Shown one piece after another: positions 1-7,388 of a stretch of 55,231 nt of DNA (positions are counted from its first letter, which is position 1; each line of letters starts with the position of its first letter). The translations under genes and the position numbers were made by a program. The notes beneath the pieces are model-generated. The model did not search any database and was not told the DNA's origin. It worked only from the letters and a program-made list of their open reading frames with translations. Source of the DNA: Syntrophaceae bacterium (GTDB lineage Bacteria; Desulfobacterota; Syntrophia; Syntrophales; Smithellaceae); the NCBI GenBank assembly GCA_003139775.1, contig PLGI01000039.1, positions 245-55,475 on the forward strand, given 5' to 3'.

Positions 1-1479
1 TAAACCCATTTCTGTGGCAATCGCCCGGGCCAGATCGGATACCCGCTGCTGATGACCCGCAGTATAGGGATCTTTCATTTCCACGGTCATGGAGATGGAT
101 TGGACCGTGGCTCCCAGAACTTTTCTCAGCCGCTCAAAGCTCTGTTTACGTTCTTCCTCCGCCTGCTTGCGCTCAGTGATGTCGCGCAGGGTTCCGGCAA
201 TACCACATGGTCTGCCATCTGGATCGGTAAATATGCTTGCCGTGAGTGATGCGTATGCCTGTGTGCCGTCCTTCTTCTTCAGAAAAACTTCATAATCCCG
301 GAGGAATCCATTCGGGGATATCTCTGCTAAAAGTCCTCCCTGGTCATTTGGGCTGACATAGACATCCGTAACCGGCTTTCCGATGAGTTCATCAGGAGAC
401 CATCCCGTAAGACGATACAGCGATGGAGAGAGGACTCGGATGATACCCTTCTCATCTGTCTGATAGTAGAGGTCCTCGAATGATTCAAAAATCCGCCGAT
501 ACTTGATTTCGCTTTCCATCAAGGCAGCCTCTATTGTTTTACGTTCTGTAATATCCGTTAAGGAAATCATAGCTGTGGGTTTATCTTCATATTTGATGGG
601 GTTTCCGGTCAGAATGACCCATTTTTCCAAACCGTTTTTTGCAATGATTTTGAATTCGTAAGCACGCGGCATCACCTTTCCCTGTTGACGATTGTGGCCC
701 CTCTCTTTTATCATATCCCGGTAATCCGGGTGCACAATATCCCAAAAGTGCATGCCGCAGAGTTCCTTTTCCGTGTAACCGGAAATTTCCTCAGCCGCAC
801 GATTCGCATAAATCCAACGGTCTCCCTGATGCATCATGATGGCAAAAGAGCTGGATTCGGCCAGCATGCGGAATTTTTCTTCACTGTTTATTAATTTCTT
901 TTCCGCCTGCTTGCGTTCGGTGATATCCCGGTTCACCGAAAGTATCCCGATCATCTTGTTTTCCTTGTCGCGCTGAGATGAAACGCTAAGCTCCAGACAG
1001 ATGATGGATCCATCCTTTTTGTATTCTTCAACCTCCAGGACGCGGATTCTCCCGGGATCGGCGGTCCCGGTGGCTTCTAATTTCATTTCTTCTTCAAAGA
1101 CCGTCAGCAGGATCTGCATGGATTCGGGAGTCATAAACTGTTCGAGGGTCATATTCATGGCCTCCTCAACGGTGTATCCATGTGTACGCATAATGGAAGG
1201 GCTGATATAGGTAAAGCGCAGATTCATATCCGTGGCGACAATGAGATCTGCCGTGTTTTCGGCAATCAGGCGGTATTTTTCTTCGCTCTCCCTTAGCTCC
1301 TCATTCACCTGTATGAGCTCCTGGGAACTCAGATCAAAGGCCCTCTCAAGCATGAGCCTGTCCGCGTCATTCTCGTGATAGGCCTTATCCACGGCCTTGA
1401 TGAATTCTTGAAACTCCTCTGGAAGAGAAGCTGTATCTTTAAGATAGCTCTTTATCTGTCTTCGGATAAGGCTGTGCAT
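1..1479 (-). CDS. PAS-PAS-PAS-HD-GYP signalling protein (C-terminus cut by window edge)
   Basis: The frame is open from ATG at 1479 to the window edge, 493 codons without a stop. After an N-terminal helix (begins MHSLIRRQIKSYL) come three PAS domains, each ending in a PAC-type ending (DITERKQAE or DITERKTIE), then a linker and the start of an HD domain with the motif DPYTAGHQQRV, as in HD-GYP proteins. The family hydrolyses cyclic di-GMP in response to signals sensed by the PAS domains. No membrane segment is visible, so it is probably cytoplasmic. It starts 4 bp after the stop of the FIST gene, so the two are very likely co-transcribed. The catalytic HD pair and GYP motif lie outside the window, so activity cannot be judged. 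A PAS/HD response regulator without GYP is the alternative. Confidence 0.85.
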   Translation of the reverse strand, partial: MHSLIRRQIKSYLKDTASLPEEFQEFIKAVDKAYHENDADRLMLERAFDLSSQELIQVNEELRESEEKYRLIAENTADLIVATDMNLRFTYISPSIMRTHGYTVEEAMNMTLEQFMTPESMQILLTVFEEEMKLEATGTADPGRIRVLEVEEYKKDGSIICLELSVSSQRDKENKMIGILSVNRDITERKQAEKKLINSEEKFRMLAESSSFAIMMHQGDRWIYANRAAEEISGYTEKELCGMHFWDIVHPDYRDMIKERGHNRQQGKVMPRAYEFKIIAKNGLEKWVILTGNPIKYEDKPTAMISLTDITERKTIEAALMESEIKYRRIFESFEDLYYQTDEKGIIRVLSPSLYRLTGWSPDELIGKPVTDVYVSPNDQGGLLAEISPNGFLRDYEVFLKKKDGTQAYASLTASIFTDPDGRPCGIAGTLRDITERKQAEEERKQSFERLRKVLGATVQSISMTVEMKDPYTAGHQQRVSDLARAIATEMGL

Positions 1480-1483
1480 AAGT

Positions 1484-2608
1484 TCATCTCTCGCTCAAGG
1501 ATGTGATGGTCATAGTCTGGTTATGTAGTTCGCACTTGCCGCCCTTGGCAAAGGGCGATATCTCGCCATAAGAATAGAATCCTGTATAAGTGACGCCTTT
1601 CCCCAGGATGTCGCGCACCCCTTCCACTTCTTCTTCAATACGCTGTTTGAGGATAAGCTTTCTTCCCACGCAACTGATAAGGATTGCGAGTTCAGGGCTG
1701 ATGTGTCGCATGGTTTCAGCCGATGTCCTGGCTGCAATTACCGCGCCGTCGATGAGTCGTTCAAAGTTGGCCTTCATGAGGCGGGCATAGGTATTTTCGG
1801 GCATGTTGCCCGCAAAGGTCATGCTCTGGTCTGTTTCGTCTATCGATAGAAGCGTTCTCACCACAGGCCTTAATGCATCATTCATCCTGAGGCTTAAGGG
1901 GAAGAGGAGACCCGTGGCGGGAAGGCCCTTTGCGTGCTCTCCGAGGTATTGCTTGTACAGAGCCAGGGCTGATTTACCGTCAAGTTCATAGAGAATGTTT
2001 CCCTTGGAGCGGGTAATAAGTCGCTCCGGTCCGAATGTGTCCCAGCCACCGAAAGATCCGTAACCGACCTGCAGCTTGCTTCCATAGAAACCGATGGCCC
2101 CAACGGCATCCCTTGTCGGTTCGTTGTTGAGCAGGACATATGTCTCCTGGAACCTGTCGCCGTCTCCGGAAAGACCTCCGGTAAGTGGTGTCCCGAGAGG
2201 AAGATTTTTCGTGAGCCCTCTGACGAGTTCGGAGCCGTTTATGTTGAGACCTTCGGAAAGGACAAAGACATGTTTGAGGTCGTCCGCGGCAAGGGATATC
2301 GCCAGTTCAGAACCTGCCTTATAGCTGTCCTCTATGCTGGTGACCTTAACCATGGCACCTCGAACCCTGGTTGATGAAAAAGAAACGGCAGTGACGATCA
2401 GAGAATTATCAAGCACCTGAGTCCCCATAATTTCGCCTGCAGTAGAGCACCCGAAGATACATGCATTCGGGTATGCCGCCCGGATCATATCGATGAGGCC
2501 TTTTTCCTTAATTCTTTTTGTTGCGCCGAAGAGGAGGACGAGATTTGCCTGTTCTCCTAGAGTGCCCTGCAAAAGACCATTTGTAATGATATATTGTTCT
2601 GTCTTCAT
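1484..2608 (-). CDS. FIST N/C-domain sensory protein
   Basis: A 374-residue protein with the full FIST layout: an N-terminal domain (about residues 20-210) with the core FGCSTAGEI and the glycine-rich stretch LTGGLSGDGDRF, and a C-terminal FIST_C domain ending FYSYGEISPFAKGGKCELHN, the usual signature of the end of the family. FIST proteins are proposed ligand sensors for small molecules such as amino acids, usually linked to signal-transduction proteins. Here the next gene downstream is a PAS/HD-GYP protein, which fits a shared signalling role. The ATG at 2608 follows a GGGAGGA ribosome site. No signal peptide or membrane span is seen. The ligand cannot be predicted. Confidence 0.88.
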   Translation of the reverse strand: MKTEQYIITNGLLQGTLGEQANLVLLFGATKRIKEKGLIDMIRAAYPNACIFGCSTAGEIMGTQVLDNSLIVTAVSFSSTRVRGAMVKVTSIEDSYKAGSELAISLAADDLKHVFVLSEGLNINGSELVRGLTKNLPLGTPLTGGLSGDGDRFQETYVLLNNEPTRDAVGAIGFYGSKLQVGYGSFGGWDTFGPERLITRSKGNILYELDGKSALALYKQYLGEHAKGLPATGLLFPLSLRMNDALRPVVRTLLSIDETDQSMTFAGNMPENTYARLMKANFERLIDGAVIAARTSAETMRHISPELAILISCVGRKLILKQRIEEEVEGVRDILGKGVTYTGFYSYGEISPFAKGGKCELHNQTMTITSLSER

Positions 2609-2630
2609 AATAATCCTCCCTTAAAAAAAT

Positions 2631-2739
2631 AGTGGAGCTCCCTCCGGCAGGAGCCGGAGGCTCCTTACAATAACGCGACCTCCCGCGTGTTACCCGCATT
2701 CCTCCCCCGGCTGAAGCCGGGGTATTCCAAACCGCGGGA
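2631..2739. repeat. Palindromic repeat family P, copy 1
   Basis: Two strong hairpins in series: one built on GGAGCCTCCGGCTCC-type arms (about 2635-2665) and one on CCCCCGGCTGAAGCCGGGG (about 2704-2723), linked by GACCTCCCGCG and GTTACCCGCATT. The same modules in the same order recur near 45.81-45.92 kb and 50.68-50.87 kb. It lies directly upstream of the FIST gene's ribosome binding site, so it would form part of the leader if transcription starts above it. Confidence 0.85.
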
Positions 2740-3117
2740 TTGATAAGGCATTAATTTCTTACTTTGGGATACTATATGAAAGATGATTTTGAGTGTCAAT
2801 GGAATAGTGACCACAAAACATGAAGTGAGTTGCAGACGTTTGTTGTCGGGCATCATTACTGTCCGGTTAATTAAAATTTATTACATTGAAAAATGAATAA
2901 TAACAAAGAAATACGTTTTTTCGGCTTAATGCGGAAAAACGGGGTCTCTTTTTGCCAATTTTTATTCCCATGCGAAGACATACGCAAAAAGATTTTATTC
3001 CCAGCAGGAATTGCCGCCATAGCCATCCTGGCAGTTTTCACCTGACAGCAACGTGGTTAATGGAAAAACAGTAGCGAACTCTTTAATCGTACTTTGCAGA
3101 TAACATCAGAATTATAA
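2740..3117. other. Intergenic stretch without a supported gene
   Basis: AT-rich spacer between the FIST gene and the LexA-like gene. A 50-codon plus-strand reading frame (2893-3045, ending in the hydrophobic run ILFPAGIAAIAILAVF) is present but has no ribosome binding site and no recognisable domain, so it is not called. A promoter for the FIST gene must lie here or above, but I see no convincing -35/-10 pair. Confidence 0.5.
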
Positions 3118-3705
3118 TTATTTATGATATTTTCTTACAACTGCAGTGATAACACCGGCTATGCGCAGATCATTTTGCGGTATGATAGGGGGGTATTTAG
3201 GATTTGCCGCTTCGAGAGTCACCACTTTCCCTTTTCTGCAGAAATATTTCATCGTCCAGTTACCATCCACTTCGGCCAAAATTATATCGCCGTTTTTGGG
3301 CTCTTTATTTTTTTCAACAATAACCAGGTCTTTCTCCCTAATCCCCGCATCAATCATAGAGTCGCCGGTTACAGAAAGCAAAAATGATTTTTCCGGATGC
3401 CTGACCAGATATTCGTCGAAAGAAATAATACCTCGTAGTTCTTCTTCCGCAGGCGTTGGAACTCCGGCGCAAACTTCTCCGGCAAGCATTAAAGCAAGCG
3501 GGTTGCGCACCGGCAATAAAAATCCTTTAGCATCTTTTTGCAAAAGTCCGGCGGATAATAATTTATTCACCCAAAAATAAACAACACTCTTGGAACGTAC
3601 TCCAATAATTTCAGCAATTTCCGAATATGTCGGCATGCGCCGGTTTTCGCGGAAAAAGGCAGTGATTTTTTTCTCTACATCCTGTAAAGTTCGCTTGACT
3701 TTCAT
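3118..3705 (-). CDS. lexA: LexA-family SOS repressor / S24 self-cleaving protease
   Basis: From ATG 3705 this is 195 residues: an N-terminal winged helix-turn-helix (residues 8-60, TYSEIAEIIGVRSKSVV) and a C-terminal S24 domain. The self-cleavage site is the Ala80-Gly81 pair in GEVCAGVP. The catalytic dyad is Ser116 (TGDSM) and Lys153 (WTMKYF). In LexA, RecA filaments trigger cleavage and release the SOS genes, and recA lies 4 kb away. The frame can be extended to a TTG at 3741, but that start overlaps a TAGAAC-N4-GTTCTA palindrome and a TTGACA box, so an internal start (ATG 3705 or 3714) is preferred. The wing-helix sequence is not the enterobacterial type; a prophage-like or UmuD-associated S24 regulator is the alternative. 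Confidence 0.8.
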   Translation of the reverse strand: MKVKRTLQDVEKKITAFFRENRRMPTYSEIAEIIGVRSKSVVYFWVNKLLSAGLLQKDAKGFLLPVRNPLALMLAGEVCAGVPTPAEEELRGIISFDEYLVRHPEKSFLLSVTGDSMIDAGIREKDLVIVEKNKEPKNGDIILAEVDGNWTMKYFCRKGKVVTLEAANPKYPPIIPQNDLRIAGVITAVVRKYHK

Positions 3706-3718
3706 GGAAAACATGGTA

Positions 3719-3734
3719 TAGAACAATCGTTCTA
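3719..3734. promoter_or_regulatory. Candidate LexA operator overlapping the lexA promoter
   Basis: TAGAACAATCGTTCTA has perfect 6-bp inverted arms with a 4-bp spacer, the GAAC-N4-GTTC layout known for Gram-positive-type LexA boxes. On the minus strand it sits directly after TTGACA (3741-3736) and runs into TATACC, so it fills the space between a -35 and a -10. This is a typical autoregulation arrangement. I do not see the same palindrome in the 100 bp upstream of recA. Confidence 0.6.
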
Positions 3735-3750
3735 TTGTCAAGAGATTTAA

Positions 3751-3944
3751 TGAGACTCGCTGAAAACGAATGAAGTGAATAACCTAAAGGTCACTGTAGG
3801 TTTGAAGCGTTAGTCGAATTATCCCAGGAGCGTAACGACGCGGGATTTGAGACCAAAGTTTCAGAAGCGTAGCGTATAACCTAAAGGTCATCTGCGACTG
3901 AAATTTGCTGGTCGAATTATCCCCGAAGCGTAGTGAAGGGGGAT
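3751..3944. repeat. Tandem pair of modular hairpin repeats with TAACCT-AGGTCA inserts
   Basis: Two related units in tandem. Each ends in GTCGAATTATCCC followed by a hairpin closing in GGGAT (3814-3846 and 3910-3944). Each carries the 14-bp core TAACCTAAAGGTCA (3780-3793 and 3877-3890) in the loop of an outer hairpin; in unit 2 the outer arms are AAGTTTCAG and CTGAAATTT. It fills most of the gap between lexA and pgpA. The same modules recur in many other gaps of the window. Confidence 0.85.
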
Positions 3945-3986
3945 TCTAGGTTTTCGCAACTATGATTTTTTTGTTTCGGAGGAATT

Positions 3987-4442
3987 TTGAACAAAAAACT
4001 GATAACATTTCTGGCAACGGGATTCGGCTCCGGACTTGCGCCTTTTGCTCCCGGGACATTCGGCACATTAGTTGGTGTCGTGATTTGCCTCCTTTGTTTG
4101 CCCCTGCCCTGGCCATTGCGCTTACTGACCGTGCTTACTTTATCGGCTTTATCTATTTATGTCGCCCAACGGGCGGAAAAAATTTATCAAAAGAAAGATG
4201 ACCAGCGCATAGTTATTGATGAAATTGTAGGCTTTCAGATAACAATGCTGCCGGTGGCGATAACCATACTGCATCTTTGTGTTGGCTTTGTTCTGTTTAG
4301 AATTTTTGATATTTTAAAACCTTTCCCCATTAACAATCTGCAGAGACTGCCCGGCGGATGGGGTGTTGTGATTGATGATGTTGCCGCCGGAATTTACGCG
4401 GCTGTAATTCTGTTTGCTTTAAACTATGCGGGTATCGTATGA
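3987..4442 (+). CDS. pgpA: Phosphatidylglycerophosphatase A
   Basis: A 151-residue membrane protein of the PgpA family, which dephosphorylates phosphatidylglycerophosphate to phosphatidylglycerol at the inner membrane. Seen: the N-terminal signature FGSGLAPFAPGTFGTLVG, the acidic motif VIDEIVGFQ, and the C-terminal RLPGGWGVVIDDVAAGIYA with its paired aspartates; three to four hydrophobic segments. The start is a TTG at 3987, chosen because a strong GGAGGAA lies 5-10 bp ahead and no ATG fits. The stop overlaps the cinA start (ATGA), so the two are translationally coupled. Confidence 0.93.
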   Translation: MNKKLITFLATGFGSGLAPFAPGTFGTLVGVVICLLCLPLPWPLRLLTVLTLSALSIYVAQRAEKIYQKKDDQRIVIDEIVGFQITMLPVAITILHLCVGFVLFRIFDILKPFPINNLQRLPGGWGVVIDDVAAGIYAAVILFALNYAGIV

Positions 4443-5698
4443 AGATTGGTATCCTAACAATTGGCAACGAATTAATGAACGGACGCACCGCCGACACTAA
4501 TGCTTCGTTTATCGCGCGGGAAATTAATCTGCAGAGTTGGCAGGTGGAAGCGATAATGTCCGTGGGGGATGATTTCGCGTCTATTAAAAATCGGCTGGAT
4601 TATCTTATGTCTTTGACAGACGCCGTAATCTGCTCAGGAGGATTGGGGCCGACCGCAGATGATATTACCACCGCCGCGATCGCTCAGGCTTTTGGCCTTC
4701 CTTTATATACTGATGAAAATGTTCTGACTTATATTAAAGACATTTTCACCAAATTCAATTTACGCTGGGTGGAAAATAACGCCAAGCAAGCGATGTTCCC
4801 GCAGGGAGCGGAAGTAATTCCCAACTCCAGAGGCACGGCGCCGGGCTTTTCCCTATCTGTTGAGGGAAAACTGATTTTTGTTATTCCCGGAGTTCCTGCC
4901 GAAGCGAAATTGATGATAACTCACGGAGTCATTCCCGCTCTGCGCAAACAATTTCCGCAAAACGAACAACATGCCGCAAAACAGACCATCAAGACCTTTG
5001 GGCTTTCTGAAGCCGCCGTTGATGACAGACTGAAGGATATTGATTTTAAATCCCTCGGTGTGAACATCGGCTTTTATCCGGTGTTTCCCGAAAACCATAT
5101 TGTCTTGATATCGCGCAGCAAAACTCAAGACCAAGCTCAAATAAATCTGCAAAAAGCGCAGGATAAAGTCTCCGCCAGAGTGCAGGATTATATTTTTTCC
5201 TACGGAGAAAAAACACTGGAAGAAGTTATTGCCGCTCTTTTAACGGAGAAAAAACTGACCATCGCGGTGGCGGAATCCTGCACGGGAGGATTGATTACCA
5301 ACCGCCTCACGGATGTATCCGGTAGTTCGGATTATCTTGAACGCGGACTGGTCACTTATAGCAATGCGGCTAAAATCAGTATGCTGGGCGTTCCCGCGGA
5401 CATCATCGAAAAACAAGGAGCGGTAAGCGAGGAAACCGCGCGGCTCATGGCCGAAGGCGTTCGCAAATTAGCGGGCACTGATTTAGGAATTTCCTCAACC
5501 GGCATCGCCGGACCAACCGGCGGAAGCAAGGAAAAACCGGTGGGTACTGTTTATATCGCGCTGGCTGACTCGAAACAGACCATTTGCCGCCATTACGCTT
5601 ACAGGTGGGATCGCAAAAGAAATAAAGACATGTTTTCCGAAGCGGCGCTGTTTTTGCTGAAAAATTATTTGCAGGGAAAAATTAATGACACTCGCTGA
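4439..5698 (+). CDS. cinA: CinA: MoCF-domain / NMN amidohydrolase (PncC) fusion
   Basis: 419 residues in the standard two-domain form. The N-terminal MoaB/MogA-like domain (about 1-170) contains GNELMNGRTADTNA and SGGLGPTADD; the C-terminal PncC domain (about 260-415) contains AVAESCTGGL and GIAGPTGGSKEKPVG with the catalytic Ser/Thr region. The family removes the amide of nicotinamide mononucleotide and recycles pyridine nucleotides. It is coupled to pgpA by an ATGA overlap and belongs to the conserved cinA-thpR-recA neighbourhood. The last codons (Asp-Thr-Arg-stop) coincide with GACACTCGCTGA, the edge of an intergenic repeat, so the C-terminal tail is repeat-derived. Confidence 0.95.
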   Translation: MKIGILTIGNELMNGRTADTNASFIAREINLQSWQVEAIMSVGDDFASIKNRLDYLMSLTDAVICSGGLGPTADDITTAAIAQAFGLPLYTDENVLTYIKDIFTKFNLRWVENNAKQAMFPQGAEVIPNSRGTAPGFSLSVEGKLIFVIPGVPAEAKLMITHGVIPALRKQFPQNEQHAAKQTIKTFGLSEAAVDDRLKDIDFKSLGVNIGFYPVFPENHIVLISRSKTQDQAQINLQKAQDKVSARVQDYIFSYGEKTLEEVIAALLTEKKLTIAVAESCTGGLITNRLTDVSGSSDYLERGLVTYSNAAKISMLGVPADIIEKQGAVSEETARLMAEGVRKLAGTDLGISSTGIAGPTGGSKEKPVGTVYIALADSKQTICRHYAYRWDRKRNKDMFSEAALFLLKNYLQGKINDTR

Positions 5699-5764
5699 GA
5701 GCTAGTGCAATGACGCTCGAAACGTCAGTGGAATTATCCCGCTTGCGAAGCTTAGCGGGATAAT
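5687..5764. repeat. Hairpin repeat overlapping the cinA stop codon
   Basis: Begins with GACACTCGCTGA, which recurs as TCAGCGAGTGTC at 26.95 kb and twice near 47.3-47.4 kb. It ends with a perfect 10-bp stem, ATTATCCCGC (5733-5742) and GCGGGATAAT (5755-5764), with a 12-base loop. It could also act as a transcript-end structure, although no T-run follows. Confidence 0.75.
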
Positions 5765-5818
5765 ATCAATTATATTAAGCTTGCTTTAGGGTTCGATTTA
5801 AAGGGGAAATTTTAGAGT

Positions 5819-6406
5819 ATGACAGCCGATTCCGAAAAAAATATCCGCGCATTTCTGGCTATTGACCCCCCGGAAAATATCTTACAGGCAATGTCCCGTC
5901 TGCAGGAAAAATTAAAGCGGGAAATCAGCGGCCGGATCAGTTGGACAAAGCCGCAGGGTCAGCATCTGACCTTAAAGTTTTTCGGTGATATTTCAACGGA
6001 GGATGTAAAAAATATTTGCTCTGCTGTGCAAAACAGGGCAACTTCAGAACAATCTTTGAATTTGAAAATTGAAAAGCTGGGCGTGTTTCCTGGTGCCCGC
6101 AGGCCGCTGGTTATCTGGTGCGGTGTGACGGATGATGTGGAAAAGCTCTCCGGCCTCCAGAAACAACTGGATAGTGATTTTGCGGGCATCGGTTTCCCCA
6201 GGGAAAATCGGCCTTTTCGGGCGCATCTGACCATTGGCCGGATTAAGGATCCATCTGGTTTGACAGGAATCAGTGAAGCCTTGACTAAATACAACGCCTT
6301 TGCCGCCGGGGAATTCAGTTGCAAGGAATTAATTTTGTTTCAGAGCCGCTTGACTCCACAGGGTGCAATTTACACAAAGCTGGCGGAATTTGCTTTGAGT
6401 GGATGA
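5819..6406 (+). CDS. thpR: RNA 2',3'-cyclic phosphodiesterase (2'-5' RNA ligase family)
   Basis: 195 residues, normal for ThpR/LigT of the 2H phosphoesterase superfamily. Both catalytic HxTx motifs are present: HLTLKFFG (His49, Thr51) and HLTIGRI (His136, Thr138). N-terminal RAFLAIDPPENI is typical of the family. The enzyme hydrolyses 2',3'-cyclic phosphates on RNA ends; its biological role is uncertain. It lies between cinA and recA, as in many deltaproteobacteria, but is separated from recA here by about 1 kb holding an orphan gene. ATG 5819 follows a GGGGAAA site. Confidence 0.93.
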   Translation: MTADSEKNIRAFLAIDPPENILQAMSRLQEKLKREISGRISWTKPQGQHLTLKFFGDISTEDVKNICSAVQNRATSEQSLNLKIEKLGVFPGARRPLVIWCGVTDDVEKLSGLQKQLDSDFAGIGFPRENRPFRAHLTIGRIKDPSGLTGISEALTKYNAFAAGEFSCKELILFQSRLTPQGAIYTKLAEFALSG

Positions 6407-6450
6407 TATATTTTAAAAATGATGAGCAAACAAAAAAGAGCATTCTATTA

Positions 6451-6511
6451 TGTCATTCCCGCGCAAGCGGGCGAAGTGCCCCTATAGTGACCTTTAGGTT
6501 ATTTAGGGTAA
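6451..6511. repeat. CATTCCCGC-type repeat with nested TAACCT-AGGTCA unit (left flank of orphan gene)
   Basis: Starts with TGTCATTCCCGCGCAAGCGGG, a hairpin-forming REP-like unit, followed by TGACCTTTAGGTTA (6488-6501) lying between halves of an ACCCTA...AGGGGCA palindrome read on the minus strand. The 11-bp TGTCATTCCCG (6451-6461) is perfectly inverted at 7321-7331 on the far side of the orphan gene. Confidence 0.7.
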
Positions 6512-6564
6512 ATCCAGAAAACGAAAAGAGTGAACACGTCCAAACTTTATTGAGAGACATGATT

Positions 6565-7272
6565 ATGAAAAAGAAAATAATAACAGTATGTATACTTGTG
6601 GTATGTGTCGCAACTTATTTTCTAATACCGCATATTAAAATTATATTAATCATTAAAAATAGTTATTCAAAGGATAAAACTCCATATATGTATGTAGTTC
6701 CCTCGGATGAAGAAATTGTGAATAACAAAATTGGTGTTAATAAATACAATAATAATTACTCGTTCTGTAACATTAAATTCAAAACACCTTTTAAAGCTAT
6801 AACAAAGAATACTAGCGACGATTGTCAAAAAAATATAAAGATTATTCGATTTGCTAACTGTAAATCAATTATCATCGATAATGGTAAGACGATGACACCG
6901 AAGATGAAAACAATGTTTGCGGCTATAAATAAAACAAGATCAAACATGCATACAAATAACGATTTTGATATTTACAATGTGTGCCTTAACGTTACACCTG
7001 ACAAAATATCAATATTTTCATCTCTTGGTGAGAAAACAAAAATGTTGACGTTACTTTTATTGAAACAATCTTTCACACCAGCAATTGATGTTATTGGTAT
7101 CTACAAATATAAAACAAATAATATAAGTAGTTTTAGATTTGATTTAAGAGATAACAGACACATAATATATCTTTTTAATAGCAACAATAACTACATTGCA
7201 AATTTGAGTTTTTACATGTTTACTGTAGAAGAAATAGATAATATTCTGTCAAGTTGCGTTTTAAATATTTAA
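6565..7272 (+). CDS. AT-rich orphan gene, predicted membrane-anchored protein
   Basis: About 235 residues from ATG 6565 (ATG 6559 equally possible; the frame is open further upstream, but that part is repeat DNA). One N-terminal hydrophobic segment (about residues 4-28, IITVCILVVCVATYFLI) should act as a membrane anchor or uncleaved signal. The rest is Asn/Lys/Ile-rich and recognised as no family. Base and codon use are far more AT-rich than thpR and recA on either side, and inverted CATTCCCGC repeats flank it, suggesting recent acquisition. It breaks the usual thpR-recA adjacency. Function unknown. Confidence 0.6.
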   Translation: MKKKIITVCILVVCVATYFLIPHIKIILIIKNSYSKDKTPYMYVVPSDEEIVNNKIGVNKYNNNYSFCNIKFKTPFKAITKNTSDDCQKNIKIIRFANCKSIIIDNGKTMTPKMKTMFAAINKTRSNMHTNNDFDIYNVCLNVTPDKISIFSSLGEKTKMLTLLLLKQSFTPAIDVIGIYKYKTNNISSFRFDLRDNRHIIYLFNSNNNYIANLSFYMFTVEEIDNILSSCVLNI

Positions 7273-7285
7273 ATGAACAAAACTG

Positions 7286-7331
7286 AATTCCCGCCTTCGT
7301 ACCCTAAAGGGCATCCACGACGGGAATGACA
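7286..7331. repeat. GAATTCCCGCC...CGGGAATGACA hairpin repeat (right flank of orphan gene)
   Basis: ATTCCCG and CGGGAAT arms enclose CCTTCGT followed by ACCCTAAAGGGCA (7301-7313), itself a palindrome. A near-identical copy lies at about 21893-21941. The enclosed ACCCTAAAGGGCATC resembles TAACCTAAAGGTCATC found elsewhere, so it looks like a smaller unit inserted in the loop of a REP-like hairpin. Confidence 0.75.
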
Positions 7332-7388
7332 AAATGATATTGAATAAATAAATTATAAAAAATAACAGGGTGAGGAGGTTATTGTATT

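Noticed and set aside
2893-3045. 50-codon plus-strand frame with a hydrophobic C-terminus
   Set aside because: No ribosome binding site, no recognisable domain, and it lies in a promoter-type gap; likely chance.
3706-3741. Longer LexA start at TTG 3741
   Set aside because: The extension would be coded by the operator/promoter (TTGACA plus TAGAAC-N4-GTTCTA) and adds residues not typical of LexA.
6319-6558. N-terminal extension of the orphan gene overlapping thpR
   Set aside because: The extra 80 codons run through the thpR 3' end and a repeat; a hydrophobic anchor directly after ATG 6559/6565 marks the real start.
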